A stretch of 64,000 nucleotides of DNA. Source: Iodidimonas muriae (lineage in GTDB: Bacteria; Pseudomonadota; Alphaproteobacteria; Sphingomonadales; Rhodothalassiaceae). Below, in pieces: positions 26,900 to 34,612 of the stretch. Location: the NCBI RefSeq assembly GCF_014647255.1, contig NZ_BMOV01000012.1:1-64000 (forward strand), written 5' to 3'. Made by a program: the position numbers and the translations under genes. The notes beneath the pieces are model-generated. The model searched no databases and had not been told where the DNA came from. It was given only the letters and a program-made list of their open reading frames with translations. Numbering within the stretch: position 1 is the first letter of the stretch; each line of letters opens with the position of its first letter.

Positions 26900-28018
26900 C
26901 TATTCCTCAATCCTGAAAATGACCGCAAGGCCGACAGCAGCAAAAAAGATCATTGCCCCAAAGGCCGATAAAAAAGGCGGTGCCGCACCAAATTTGCCCA
27001 TGGCCAGCATGAAATTGTCGGCCACGAAAAAAGCAAAGCCCAAGCCCATTCCCATCGCGATGCGGGCAAAGATCTTCCCGCGCCTTTGTGCGCCAAATCC
27101 GGCAATGGCCCCTAAAATCGGCATCAAAAGCGTTGCCGCAGGTCCGGCAATCTTGTGCAACAGCGCCGCTTTCAAGGCGGTAACTTTCTGACCTTCTTTT
27201 TCAAGCTGCGCGATGGAATCGCTCAACGACCCAAAAGAACTTTGCTCCGGCACCACGCTTAACGAGAAAAACCGCTCCGGCGGGGCTGTTAAAGCCCAAG
27301 GCATGCTTTCTGCCGTCGTGATGGCATGGGTTGCCACATCAAATCTGCGCACGGCATAAAGTGTCCAGACCCCATCGGAATGCCACGCAAAGCCCGCCCG
27401 CAAAATGCCCGATACCATGCCTTGCTTGTCCCGTTCATAAACGGTCACCTTGTCCAGAATCACCAGATTCCGCGATCGACTAACAGCTTTCACCTGAACC
27501 AGAGAAGAGCCTTCGGTCAGCCATAGATCATCCAGAACATCCGGTGGTGGCGGCAGGTCTGCGGCATAATCAAAGCGTTTCCAATAGTCCAGTTCCGCCG
27601 TTGCCGGGGCCACCAGCTTCTGATCCAGAAAGAAATGGAAAAGGGCGATGGCGCCACAGGTCAAAACCAATGGCAGCAAGATGCGATGCGCCGACATGCC
27701 CGATGCCTTCATCACCACGATTTCGCTATGCTGGGCCAGGGTGGCAAGGGTGAGCAACACCGCAAGCAAGGCGCTAAAGGGAATGAAGCGGCTCAAAAGA
27801 TCGGGGAAACGCAGAAAAATATAACGCCACAGGGCTTCGTTTCCATTATCCTGAGCGGCCAGAATTGCATCCGATTGGGTCAGCAGATCCAGCATCTGCA
27901 AAACCACCGCCACGCCGATTGCAAGGCTGAAAAACCGCAGCAAAAACACCCGGGCAATATAATAGCCCATGGTGCGCGATGGCAGAAAATACCGCCGGAG
28001 AGGCCGAAAAACGCTCAT
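26900..28018 (-). CDS. lptG: LptG-type permease (YjgP/YjgQ family)
   Basis: The 372-residue permease has the YjgP/YjgQ layout: N-terminal membrane helices (YYIARVFLLRFFSLAIGVAVVLQM), a helix pair around FIPFSALLAVLLTLATLAQHSEIVVMKASG, a periplasmic beta-jellyroll domain (residues about 150-270) and three C-terminal helices. With LptF it would form the inner-membrane part of an ABC exporter moving lipid towards the outer membrane. It overlaps lptF by 4 bases. The genes lie inside the sphingolipid locus, so sphingolipid and not LPS transport is a serious alternative. Confidence 0.85.
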   Translation of the reverse strand: MSVFRPLRRYFLPSRTMGYYIARVFLLRFFSLAIGVAVVLQMLDLLTQSDAILAAQDNGNEALWRYIFLRFPDLLSRFIPFSALLAVLLTLATLAQHSEIVVMKASGMSAHRILLPLVLTCGAIALFHFFLDQKLVAPATAELDYWKRFDYAADLPPPPDVLDDLWLTEGSSLVQVKAVSRSRNLVILDKVTVYERDKQGMVSGILRAGFAWHSDGVWTLYAVRRFDVATHAITTAESMPWALTAPPERFFSLSVVPEQSSFGSLSDSIAQLEKEGQKVTALKAALLHKIAGPAATLLMPILGAIAGFGAQRRGKIFARIAMGMGLGFAFFVADNFMLAMGKFGAAPPFLSAFGAMIFFAAVGLAVIFRIEE

Positions 28019-29220
28019 GTGCCATCCCCCTTCAGCATTCTCACCAACACCCGCAAAGGCATCACAACAAAATCCACAATGCGGTCAATGGCCCCGGCAA
28101 CACCGCGTCCGGGCCGCAACACGGATGTGGCGAACAACACCGCCCCGATGGCCGCATATAAAAACAACAAAACCCACAAGGCCATGAAAGGAGACGCCCC
28201 ATCAAAGGCGACTTTGCGTTCACCGGCCTCCAGCAGTTCATTGAACACGATCAGGCCAGCCAGACCGGCCACAAGTCCACCGGCAGCCCCCGTGCGCTTA
28301 TTGGCCAATCCCAAGGGCACGGCAACAAAGGGAATCACCAGCAGCGTTAAAATATTAACGATCCGCCAGTGATAGCTCGACCGAAAACGCGCGCGCATCA
28401 CCGGATCGCTTTCTCCGCCATTCAGCGCCTGATGCAGCTCTGTAAGGGTGGTTTCCAGTTCTTCCCCGCCCCGGCGCCGGAATTCTTCAACCGCTGGCAA
28501 ATTGATCACGATATCCTGCGCTTCAAACGACAAAACCCGCGGCTTGATTTTATCCGTATCGAAATCAATCAAGCGCCCGTCAAAAAGCCGCAGCAACACG
28601 GTCTGGTCATTATCAGTGGCATAAAAAGCGCCGCGCTTTGCGGTGGCAGAAATTTCCTCCGTCGTCCCTACATTGCGCTTTAAAAAAATATCCAGTAATT
28701 CTCGCCCGCCATCGCGCGTGCCGCCCACCCGCAGCAGCAGGCCATCAGAAAGCGTCACAAAATCCCCGACATCAATGCTGGCGCCAAGCGCACCAGACCG
28801 CAGCTCGAAATCCAGTTGGCGATATTCATATCGGCTATAGGGTTGCAAATAACCCAACAGGCCAAATTCGACGATGCTCAGGAAAACCGCCAAAATCATA
28901 ATCGGCCGAATCAAGCGCGTCAGCCCGGCACCGCTGGCCATCATGCCATCCAGTTCGCTGGATAAAGACAGGCCGCGAAACGCCAATAACGCCCCTAAAA
29001 ACAACCCGACAGGGATCGCCATCCCCATATAATGCGGCACCAGATGCGCCAGCATTTGCCACACAATATCGATGGGGCCGTTTTCATTGACCACGAAATC
29101 GAACAGCCGCAGCATGCGTTCAAGCAAAAGCAATGCAGCGGTGATCGCCACCGTGGACAGCAGCGGAACGGCGGCCTTACGAAGAATATAAATATCAATG
29201 CGGCTTAGAAGCGGTGCCAT
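28015..29220 (-). CDS. lptF: LptF-type permease (YjgP/YjgQ family)
   Basis: The 401-residue partner of the LptG-type protein has the same fold: helix one IYILRKAAVPLLSTVAITAALLL, LFLGALLAFRGLSLSSELDGMMASGAG in the conserved coupling region, a periplasmic domain (about 140-290) and C-terminal helices. It leads the leftward unit lptF-lptG-flippase-acyltransferase and is divergent from the DUF2141 gene. The window holds no lptA, lptB, lptC or lptD, so the rest of the exporter must be elsewhere. Confidence 0.85.
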   Translation of the reverse strand: MAPLLSRIDIYILRKAAVPLLSTVAITAALLLLERMLRLFDFVVNENGPIDIVWQMLAHLVPHYMGMAIPVGLFLGALLAFRGLSLSSELDGMMASGAGLTRLIRPIMILAVFLSIVEFGLLGYLQPYSRYEYRQLDFELRSGALGASIDVGDFVTLSDGLLLRVGGTRDGGRELLDIFLKRNVGTTEEISATAKRGAFYATDNDQTVLLRLFDGRLIDFDTDKIKPRVLSFEAQDIVINLPAVEEFRRRGGEELETTLTELHQALNGGESDPVMRARFRSSYHWRIVNILTLLVIPFVAVPLGLANKRTGAAGGLVAGLAGLIVFNELLEAGERKVAFDGASPFMALWVLLFLYAAIGAVLFATSVLRPGRGVAGAIDRIVDFVVMPLRVLVRMLKGDGT

Positions 29221-29470
29221 TCACTCACCAAACATTCTCTTTCAACAAATTGCCCGACTTTCGCCATCAGAAGAACGTGAAATCCCGTCAAGATCACGTG
29301 TTATGGGTAAGAAATCTCTGGAATCGTCCCTATTTCTTTTGGCAAGACAGAGTGAGTCATATTTCTGACACGATATTTATATCTCTGACGCATCATTGAA
29401 TACTGGTTGAAACCTTTGTTCACGCTCAGGGAAATGGCTATATCAGACGACTGAAAGCAAAGCGATCAGA

Positions 29471-30064
29471 ATGCGGACTTTGATTTCATATATGAGTGCC
29501 TTATGTGCCTTGCTTGGCTTTTGGACGCAAGGGGCGTCAGCAAGGGGCACCTGCTCGGAGACACCCACCGAAAGCTGGGTCGAGGTGGTGGTGCATGGCG
29601 TGCGCTCCAATGAAGGCAATATGCGCGCCCAGATCTACAGCGATGATCCTGCCGATTTTTTAAGAAAAGGGAAGCAGATTATCCGGGTCGAGGCGCCCAG
29701 TCATGAAGGCATCACCCGCTTATGTGTGCCTCTCCCCCATGAAGGAAAATACGCGCTGGTGGTGATGCATGATCGCAATGCCAATGGACGGGCCGATTTC
29801 TATACGGAAGGATTCGGTTTTTCCAACAATCCGCGCCTGAGCGTCTCAGCGCCGGATCATGCAGATACCGTCTTTAACGCTCTTGCAGGTGGCAAAACAC
29901 TTGACGTCTTCCTTGGCTATATGCTTTTCGGTCGTCTGTCTCCTCAAGATCCACAGATGAATCCCGGTTCTGGATCGCAATCGGCGCATGAATCCGCCAC
30001 TTCTGCGCCAAGCATTCAGCCGACCAGTACTGATATCAACATCAAGGAAGTAAAGAAAAATTGA
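29471..30064 (+). CDS. DUF2141 exported protein
   Basis: The 197-residue protein has a signal peptide (residues 1-24, ending ASA) and one DUF2141 domain with the conserved LPHEGKYALVVMHDRNANGRADF core (about residues 85-110), followed by a Ser/Pro-rich tail. It should be periplasmic. It overlaps the next gene (a lipid kinase) in TGATG. I recall a DUF2141 gene beside the ceramide phosphoglycerate genes of Caulobacter (cpg genes), which supports a role in sphingolipid modification or transport, but the molecular function is unknown. Confidence 0.75.
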   Translation: MRTLISYMSALCALLGFWTQGASARGTCSETPTESWVEVVVHGVRSNEGNMRAQIYSDDPADFLRKGKQIIRVEAPSHEGITRLCVPLPHEGKYALVVMHDRNANGRADFYTEGFGFSNNPRLSVSAPDHADTVFNALAGGKTLDVFLGYMLFGRLSPQDPQMNPGSGSQSAHESATSAPSIQPTSTDINIKEVKKN

Positions 30065-31059
30065 TGCTGCAAGCCCCTTTGAAAGCTGCACAAAACAGTT
30101 CCTCCCAAGCCCTGATCGGGGTGTTGTCCAATTGTGCCAGCACGGCAAATCGTGTGCATCTCTCTCAGGTTCGGGCGCTTGTTTCTGCCAATCCGCATGT
30201 GTTTCATTTCGAATTTGAAAATATCGACGACATCACAAAGGGCTTGTCCATGATGGCCGATGCCGGCGTGGCGCTTTTGATTATCAATGGCGGCGACGGA
30301 ACCATTCAGGCCACCTTGTCCCGGATCATCAACGACAAACCGTTTACAGTCATTCCGCCACTGGCCATTCTCCCCGGCGGCAAAACCAATATGATTGCCG
30401 ATGATCTGCGTGCCAAAGGCAAGCCCGATAAAGTGCTGGACCGGCTGATACGATTGGTCCGCACAGGAAAGCTCGCCCGCCATCTTACTCGTCGTCATCT
30501 GATCGGGCTGGATATGTCCGATGGTCAGCCCACGCGCTATGGCTTGTTTTTCGGAAGCGCCGCTATCGTCAATGGTATTTTGTGGAGCCGGAATCATATC
30601 CATACGGGGAATTTACCCACCCGTTTGGGGCATGCCCTGGCCATTGTTAAGCTGGTATTGGAAACGGCTTTCAGCCCGAAGCCCTCGCCCATGCGGTCGT
30701 CCCATACAAAAATCACTCTGGGCGACCATCAAAGCCATGAGGGGGAATTCAATGTAATTCTGGCAACAACGCTTTCACGGCTGCTGATGCGGCTGCGGCC
30801 TTTCGGACGCACAGGCGATGGCGCCCTGCAGGTTTCGCTGATCCAGTCGCGCCCCGGCGTGATGCGGCGGGCGCTGTTTGCCTTGCTGACAGGCCGCTTC
30901 GATAAAGGCATTGTCAAAGGATTACACACAGCCCGTGTGGATAATATCACCATCCACGGCCCCGATCCTGTCACCCTTGATGGCGAGATTTATTATCCCA
31001 ATGATGGACGCCCGATTATCCTTCAGGGAAACAAAGCATTGAATTTCGTGCGCTTATAA
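30064..31059 (+). CDS. diacylglycerol/ceramide kinase family protein
   Basis: The 331-residue protein has the DAGK catalytic domain with the nucleotide motif IINGGDGTIQATL near residue 80 and LAILPGGKTNMIADDL (the PxGTxN equivalent reads PGGKTN). Its position between DUF2141 and a nucleotidyltransferase-like gene in a ceramide locus matches the arrangement of the Caulobacter ceramide kinase CerK/CpgB as I recall it. It most likely phosphorylates ceramide or a related lipid at the inner membrane. The ATG at 30064 overlaps the preceding stop; TTG at 30061 is an alternative. Confidence 0.75.
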   Translation: MLQAPLKAAQNSSSQALIGVLSNCASTANRVHLSQVRALVSANPHVFHFEFENIDDITKGLSMMADAGVALLIINGGDGTIQATLSRIINDKPFTVIPPLAILPGGKTNMIADDLRAKGKPDKVLDRLIRLVRTGKLARHLTRRHLIGLDMSDGQPTRYGLFFGSAAIVNGILWSRNHIHTGNLPTRLGHALAIVKLVLETAFSPKPSPMRSSHTKITLGDHQSHEGEFNVILATTLSRLLMRLRPFGRTGDGALQVSLIQSRPGVMRRALFALLTGRFDKGIVKGLHTARVDNITIHGPDPVTLDGEIYYPNDGRPIILQGNKALNFVRL

Positions 31060-31073
31060 GCGCATATCCGGCC

Positions 31074-32039
31074 ATGTCCAAATCTCATGACCCAAAGGCG
31101 CTTGAAGCACTTGTCGCCGCCGAATTATTGAAAGCCCAACCGGACGCGGTGGTCAAAGCCGCCGAACATGCCGCCGCGCGCCATAAAGGCGCTGTTTTGG
31201 GGGTCTTGTTTTACGGCTCGTGCCTGCGCACCGGAGAATTGGACGACAAGATCCTCGATTTCTACCTGATCGTGCCGTCTTATAAGGCCGCATATGAAGG
31301 CCGGGGGCTGGCCTTGGCCAACCGGTTGTTGCCCCCCAATGTGTTTTATGACGAATTCGAGCATGATGGCCGCACATTGCGCACAAAATATAATGTCATC
31401 AGCCTGGACGATATGCATCGCCGCGTCCAACATGATTGCCGCAATGTCTCTTTGTGGGCGCGGTTCTCGCAGCCCATGGCGCTGCTGATTGCCAAAGACG
31501 AGACGGCCATCAAAACTGTGGTGGCAGCCGTATCACAGGCGGTGCAGACAATGATCGGTGCGGCCCTGCCCCTCTGTGCGCCAAAAGAGAGCGCGGCACA
31601 GATCTGGACCCGCGCTTTCGGGCTGACCTATGGGGCCGAATTGCGTTCGGAACCGCCAGGAAAGGGAGCTGAAATCTATCAGATGGATCAGGCCAGATAT
31701 GACCGCTTCTTTGGCCCGTCCATCGCAGCCTTGGGGGTCGCCCATCTGTTCGCCAATGAAGGCGATGGCCTGCCCGGCCTTAAAGCGCTGCCCAGCCGGA
31801 AAGACCGCCACCGCGCCCAGCGTCAGTGGCGGGCGCGGCGGCTGAATGGCAAGGTCATCAGTTTCTTACGGCTGATAAAGGCCAGCACCACCTTTGATGG
31901 TGGCATTGATTATCTGGCTTGGAAAATCCAGCGACATTCTGGCGTCGAAATCGAAATCAGCCCGTGGCAACGGCGGCATCCGGTGATTGCCGGTCTGCTG
32001 CATTTTTATCGCCTGCGGCGTCGCGGAGCGTTTCGCTAG
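31074..32039 (+). CDS. nucleotidyltransferase-like protein, sphingolipid locus
   Basis: The 321-residue product is not a familiar enzyme, but its N-terminal VLFYGSCLRTGELDDKILDFYLIV resembles a nucleotidyltransferase catalytic strand (GS followed by an acidic pair in D-x-D-like spacing). It has no signal peptide or clear membrane helix and its C-terminus is strongly basic (FYRLRRRGAFR), suggesting peripheral membrane binding. It follows the lipid kinase by 14 bases. Its last 83 bases overlap the 3' end of the convergent serine palmitoyltransferase gene. In Caulobacter a comparable gene (cpgC) is needed for ceramide phosphoglycerate, to my recollection; activation of glycerate or of the lipid phosphate is a guess. 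Confidence 0.6.
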   Translation: MSKSHDPKALEALVAAELLKAQPDAVVKAAEHAAARHKGAVLGVLFYGSCLRTGELDDKILDFYLIVPSYKAAYEGRGLALANRLLPPNVFYDEFEHDGRTLRTKYNVISLDDMHRRVQHDCRNVSLWARFSQPMALLIAKDETAIKTVVAAVSQAVQTMIGAALPLCAPKESAAQIWTRAFGLTYGAELRSEPPGKGAEIYQMDQARYDRFFGPSIAALGVAHLFANEGDGLPGLKALPSRKDRHRAQRQWRARRLNGKVISFLRLIKASTTFDGGIDYLAWKIQRHSGVEIEISPWQRRHPVIAGLLHFYRLRRRGAFR

Positions 32040-33225
32040 CGCTAAATTTTTCCTGCGCCGCTTTGAAGGCGGCCAGAATCTGATCCACCTGCTCGACACT
32101 ATGACCCGCGCCAAGGCTGCAGCGGAGCAGATAAATGCCCATGGGCGTTGCCGGTGGGCGCGCCACATTCACATACACACCTTCCGCCAGCAACAATTGG
32201 CACATGCCGAACAGCTCTTCCTGGCTGTCAAAGCACACGGCAACGATGGGGCTTTCAACGCTTTTTGTCCCCAGCTTGAAGCCCAAATCCTTCAGGCCGC
32301 TATGCAGCCGTTCCACATTGGCCCATAAATGCGCCCGCTTATTGTGGGCGTTCTTGAGCGACCGGATCGAACTGATGGCCGAAGCCACCACCGAAGGCGG
32401 CAAAGAGGCGGTGAACATATAAGGGCGGCACGCAAAACGCAAAACGTCAAATTTCGGATGGTTGGACAAGCAAAAGCCGCCCACGGTTCCAACACTTTTA
32501 GAGAAGGTGCCGACAATGAAATCCACTTGATCTTCAACACCCAGTTCTTGCGCAACACCGCGTCCTGTCTCGCCGCAAAATCCCATGGAATGGGCTTCAT
32601 CCACCAGCACTTGCGCACCGGCAGCCTTGGAAACGGCGATCAATTCAGCCAAGGGCGCGCGATCGCCCAACATGGAATAAACGCCTTCCAGAACCACCAA
32701 CTTTGCCGCATTTTCAGGCAAGCGTTTGAGGCGTTTTTCCAAGTCTTCCACGCTGTTGTGGCGAAAGCGCAATATATCCGCATTGCCCATGGCGCAGGCA
32801 TCATAAATGGACGCATGGCTGTCCGCATCGATGATCACATAATCACCGCGCCCCGCCAGCGTTGAAATCATGCCCAAATTGGCCTGATAGCCGGTGGAAA
32901 ACACCATGGCATGATCCATGCCGTAAAAATCTTCCAGCTCCCGTTCCAGCGCTTTATGGCCCTGATAGGTGCCGTTCAGAATGCGGCTGCCAGTGGTGCC
33001 GGTGCCAAATTTGTCCAACGCTTCTTTCGCCGCAGAAATGGCATCGGGATCAAAGGTCATCCCCATATAATTATTGGTGCCCGCCAAGATGATCTTGCGG
33101 CCATTGATCATGGCTTCAGTGGCCGATAACACTTCATCCATCACGATATTCAAAGGATCCGGATCACGATAGCCCATGCGATCACGCTCGGCGATCAATG
33201 GATCGAATTTATCCAGCAAATCCAT
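31957..33225 (-). CDS. spt: serine palmitoyltransferase
   Basis: The 422-residue alpha-oxoamine synthase condenses serine with an acyl thioester to 3-ketosphinganine, the first step of sphingolipid synthesis. Motifs are NNYMGMTFDP, GTGTTGSRILNGTY, VLVDEAHSMGFCGETGRG and the PLP-lysine loop VGTFSKSVGTVGGF. Its direct neighbours, a dedicated ACP and an epimerase-type reductase, favour SPT over KBL, AONS or ALAS. The C-terminal tail after residue 395 overlaps the convergent gene and is low complexity. Confidence 0.88.
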   Translation of the reverse strand: MDLLDKFDPLIAERDRMGYRDPDPLNIVMDEVLSATEAMINGRKIILAGTNNYMGMTFDPDAISAAKEALDKFGTGTTGSRILNGTYQGHKALERELEDFYGMDHAMVFSTGYQANLGMISTLAGRGDYVIIDADSHASIYDACAMGNADILRFRHNSVEDLEKRLKRLPENAAKLVVLEGVYSMLGDRAPLAELIAVSKAAGAQVLVDEAHSMGFCGETGRGVAQELGVEDQVDFIVGTFSKSVGTVGGFCLSNHPKFDVLRFACRPYMFTASLPPSVVASAISSIRSLKNAHNKRAHLWANVERLHSGLKDLGFKLGTKSVESPIVAVCFDSQEELFGMCQLLLAEGVYVNVARPPATPMGIYLLRCSLGAGHSVEQVDQILAAFKAAQEKFSASETLRDAAGDKNAADRQSPDAAVATG

Positions 33226-33231
33226 GATGCA

Positions 33232-33489
33232 TTATCCCTTTATGATTTTTTCAACGGCATCCGTCACTTGCTGGATCGTTTCCAGATCCGGCAGCATATT
33301 CAACGGCAACACAATATCGAATTCATCCTCGATGGCAGCCACAAGGTCCATCACGGTCAAGGAATCGAAATCCAGATCATTGGCAAAGGTGGTCTGTGGG
33401 GTTAAGGGCACAGATTTTTTATTGAACGGCTCGATCAACTGGCAAATACGACCGTAGATCACGTCCTTGCTCAACCCCATATCGCTCAT
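33232..33489 (-). CDS. acpR: acyl carrier protein of the sphingolipid locus
   Basis: The 85-residue ACP has the phosphopantetheine serine in LDFDSLTVMDLVAAIEDEFDI (residue 43 or so), an unusual DFDS in place of DSLD. It lies 6 bases upstream of spt and is the likely carrier for the acyl group used by SPT, loaded by the acyl-AMP ligase at 34613-36427, as described for AcpR of Caulobacter. Confidence 0.88.
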   Translation of the reverse strand: MSDMGLSKDVIYGRICQLIEPFNKKSVPLTPQTTFANDLDFDSLTVMDLVAAIEDEFDIVLPLNMLPDLETIQQVTDAVEKIIKG

Positions 33490-33628
33490 GACAGCACTTC
33501 CTTCACAAATGTTTTCGATCCGCTTTCAAGCGAAAGACCGGATATAACGGGCTCAAAGTCGAAACAACAGCGTTAAATGCCTTTGCATTTTTCACAGACT
33601 TTTTCCGGATAGCCATAACAATCCGTTT

Positions 33629-34582
33629 TTAAAACTGCCCCGTCTTTTCTGCCCAGTCCAAAGTCTCGACCAGACCCTTTTCAAAGCCAGTTCGGGGCGA
33701 CCAAAACGCCTCGAAACCATCAACGCTCGGCCCCACCACCCAATCGGGATGAGAAAGCTCCCGCGCTTTGGCCGCTGTCAGCATAGCCGGGCGGCCCGTA
33801 ATCTTTGCCACGGCAGATCCCATATGGCCCATCGCAGATAAAAGCGGCAAAGGCACAGGCACAGGCCGCACAGGCCGTCCTAGCCCGCGCGACAAGATGC
33901 GCGACAAATCGAGATAGGAATATCCCCCCCGACAACCATCATCCACTTCCAAAACAGTCCCATGGCACAGGCCATGAACCGATCCGTCCATCAACGCAAG
34001 ATCGCGCAACAATGTGGCAAGATCCGGCCCGAAAAGCAAAGACACCTTATTTTTTACCGCCCCGGGGGCTGGCAAAAAACCGCGCTTTGCCGCCTTGATC
34101 AATTTCAGGATTTCCTGATCGCCGGGCCCATAGATCCCCGGTGGGCGGACGATCGCCCAATCGTGCAACTGCGTGCGGGCGGCCTCGGCAACCACTTGTT
34201 CAGCGGCATATTTGCTGGCGGCATAAGGAGAAAGCTGCGGCTCACGCGCCGCCAAAGACGAGACATACACAAAACGGGCATGCGGCGCATGATTTTGAAT
34301 GGCCGCCAAAAGGCGCTCGGTGCCATCGCGATTGGCCGCGAAAAACTGGTGTGGGGTCAAAGCTTTAATCAGGCCCGCCAAATGAATGACCGCATCCGCC
34401 CCCGAAACAAGACGGTCCAGCGCCTTTTGGTCTTCCAGCGCGCCCGGCACCCAAACAAGGCCCTCGTCATTTTCTTGTGGTCGGCGCGCAAGCGCACGAA
34501 CGGAATGTCCCGCATCACGCACGGCAGCGATCACATGGCGTCCAACAAAGCCCGTTCCGCCTGTGATCGCAATTGTTTTCAT
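33629..34582 (-). CDS. cerR: NAD(P)-dependent epimerase/reductase, ceramide reductase candidate
   Basis: The 317-residue extended short-chain dehydrogenase has the Rossmann motif ITGGTGFVGRHVI at the N-terminus, VIHLAGLIK, and the YAASK catalytic pair near residue 130. In Caulobacter the corresponding gene in the spt cluster (CerR) reduces the 3-keto group of the sphingoid base or ceramide. The flanking ACP and acyl-AMP ligase support the same role here. Confidence 0.75.
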   Translation of the reverse strand: MKTIAITGGTGFVGRHVIAAVRDAGHSVRALARRPQENDEGLVWVPGALEDQKALDRLVSGADAVIHLAGLIKALTPHQFFAANRDGTERLLAAIQNHAPHARFVYVSSLAAREPQLSPYAASKYAAEQVVAEAARTQLHDWAIVRPPGIYGPGDQEILKLIKAAKRGFLPAPGAVKNKVSLLFGPDLATLLRDLALMDGSVHGLCHGTVLEVDDGCRGGYSYLDLSRILSRGLGRPVRPVPVPLPLLSAMGHMGSAVAKITGRPAMLTAAKARELSHPDWVVGPSVDGFEAFWSPRTGFEKGLVETLDWAEKTGQF

Positions 34583-34612
34583 AGGTCAAAGCCTAAACGG
34601 CACAGGCCGTTT

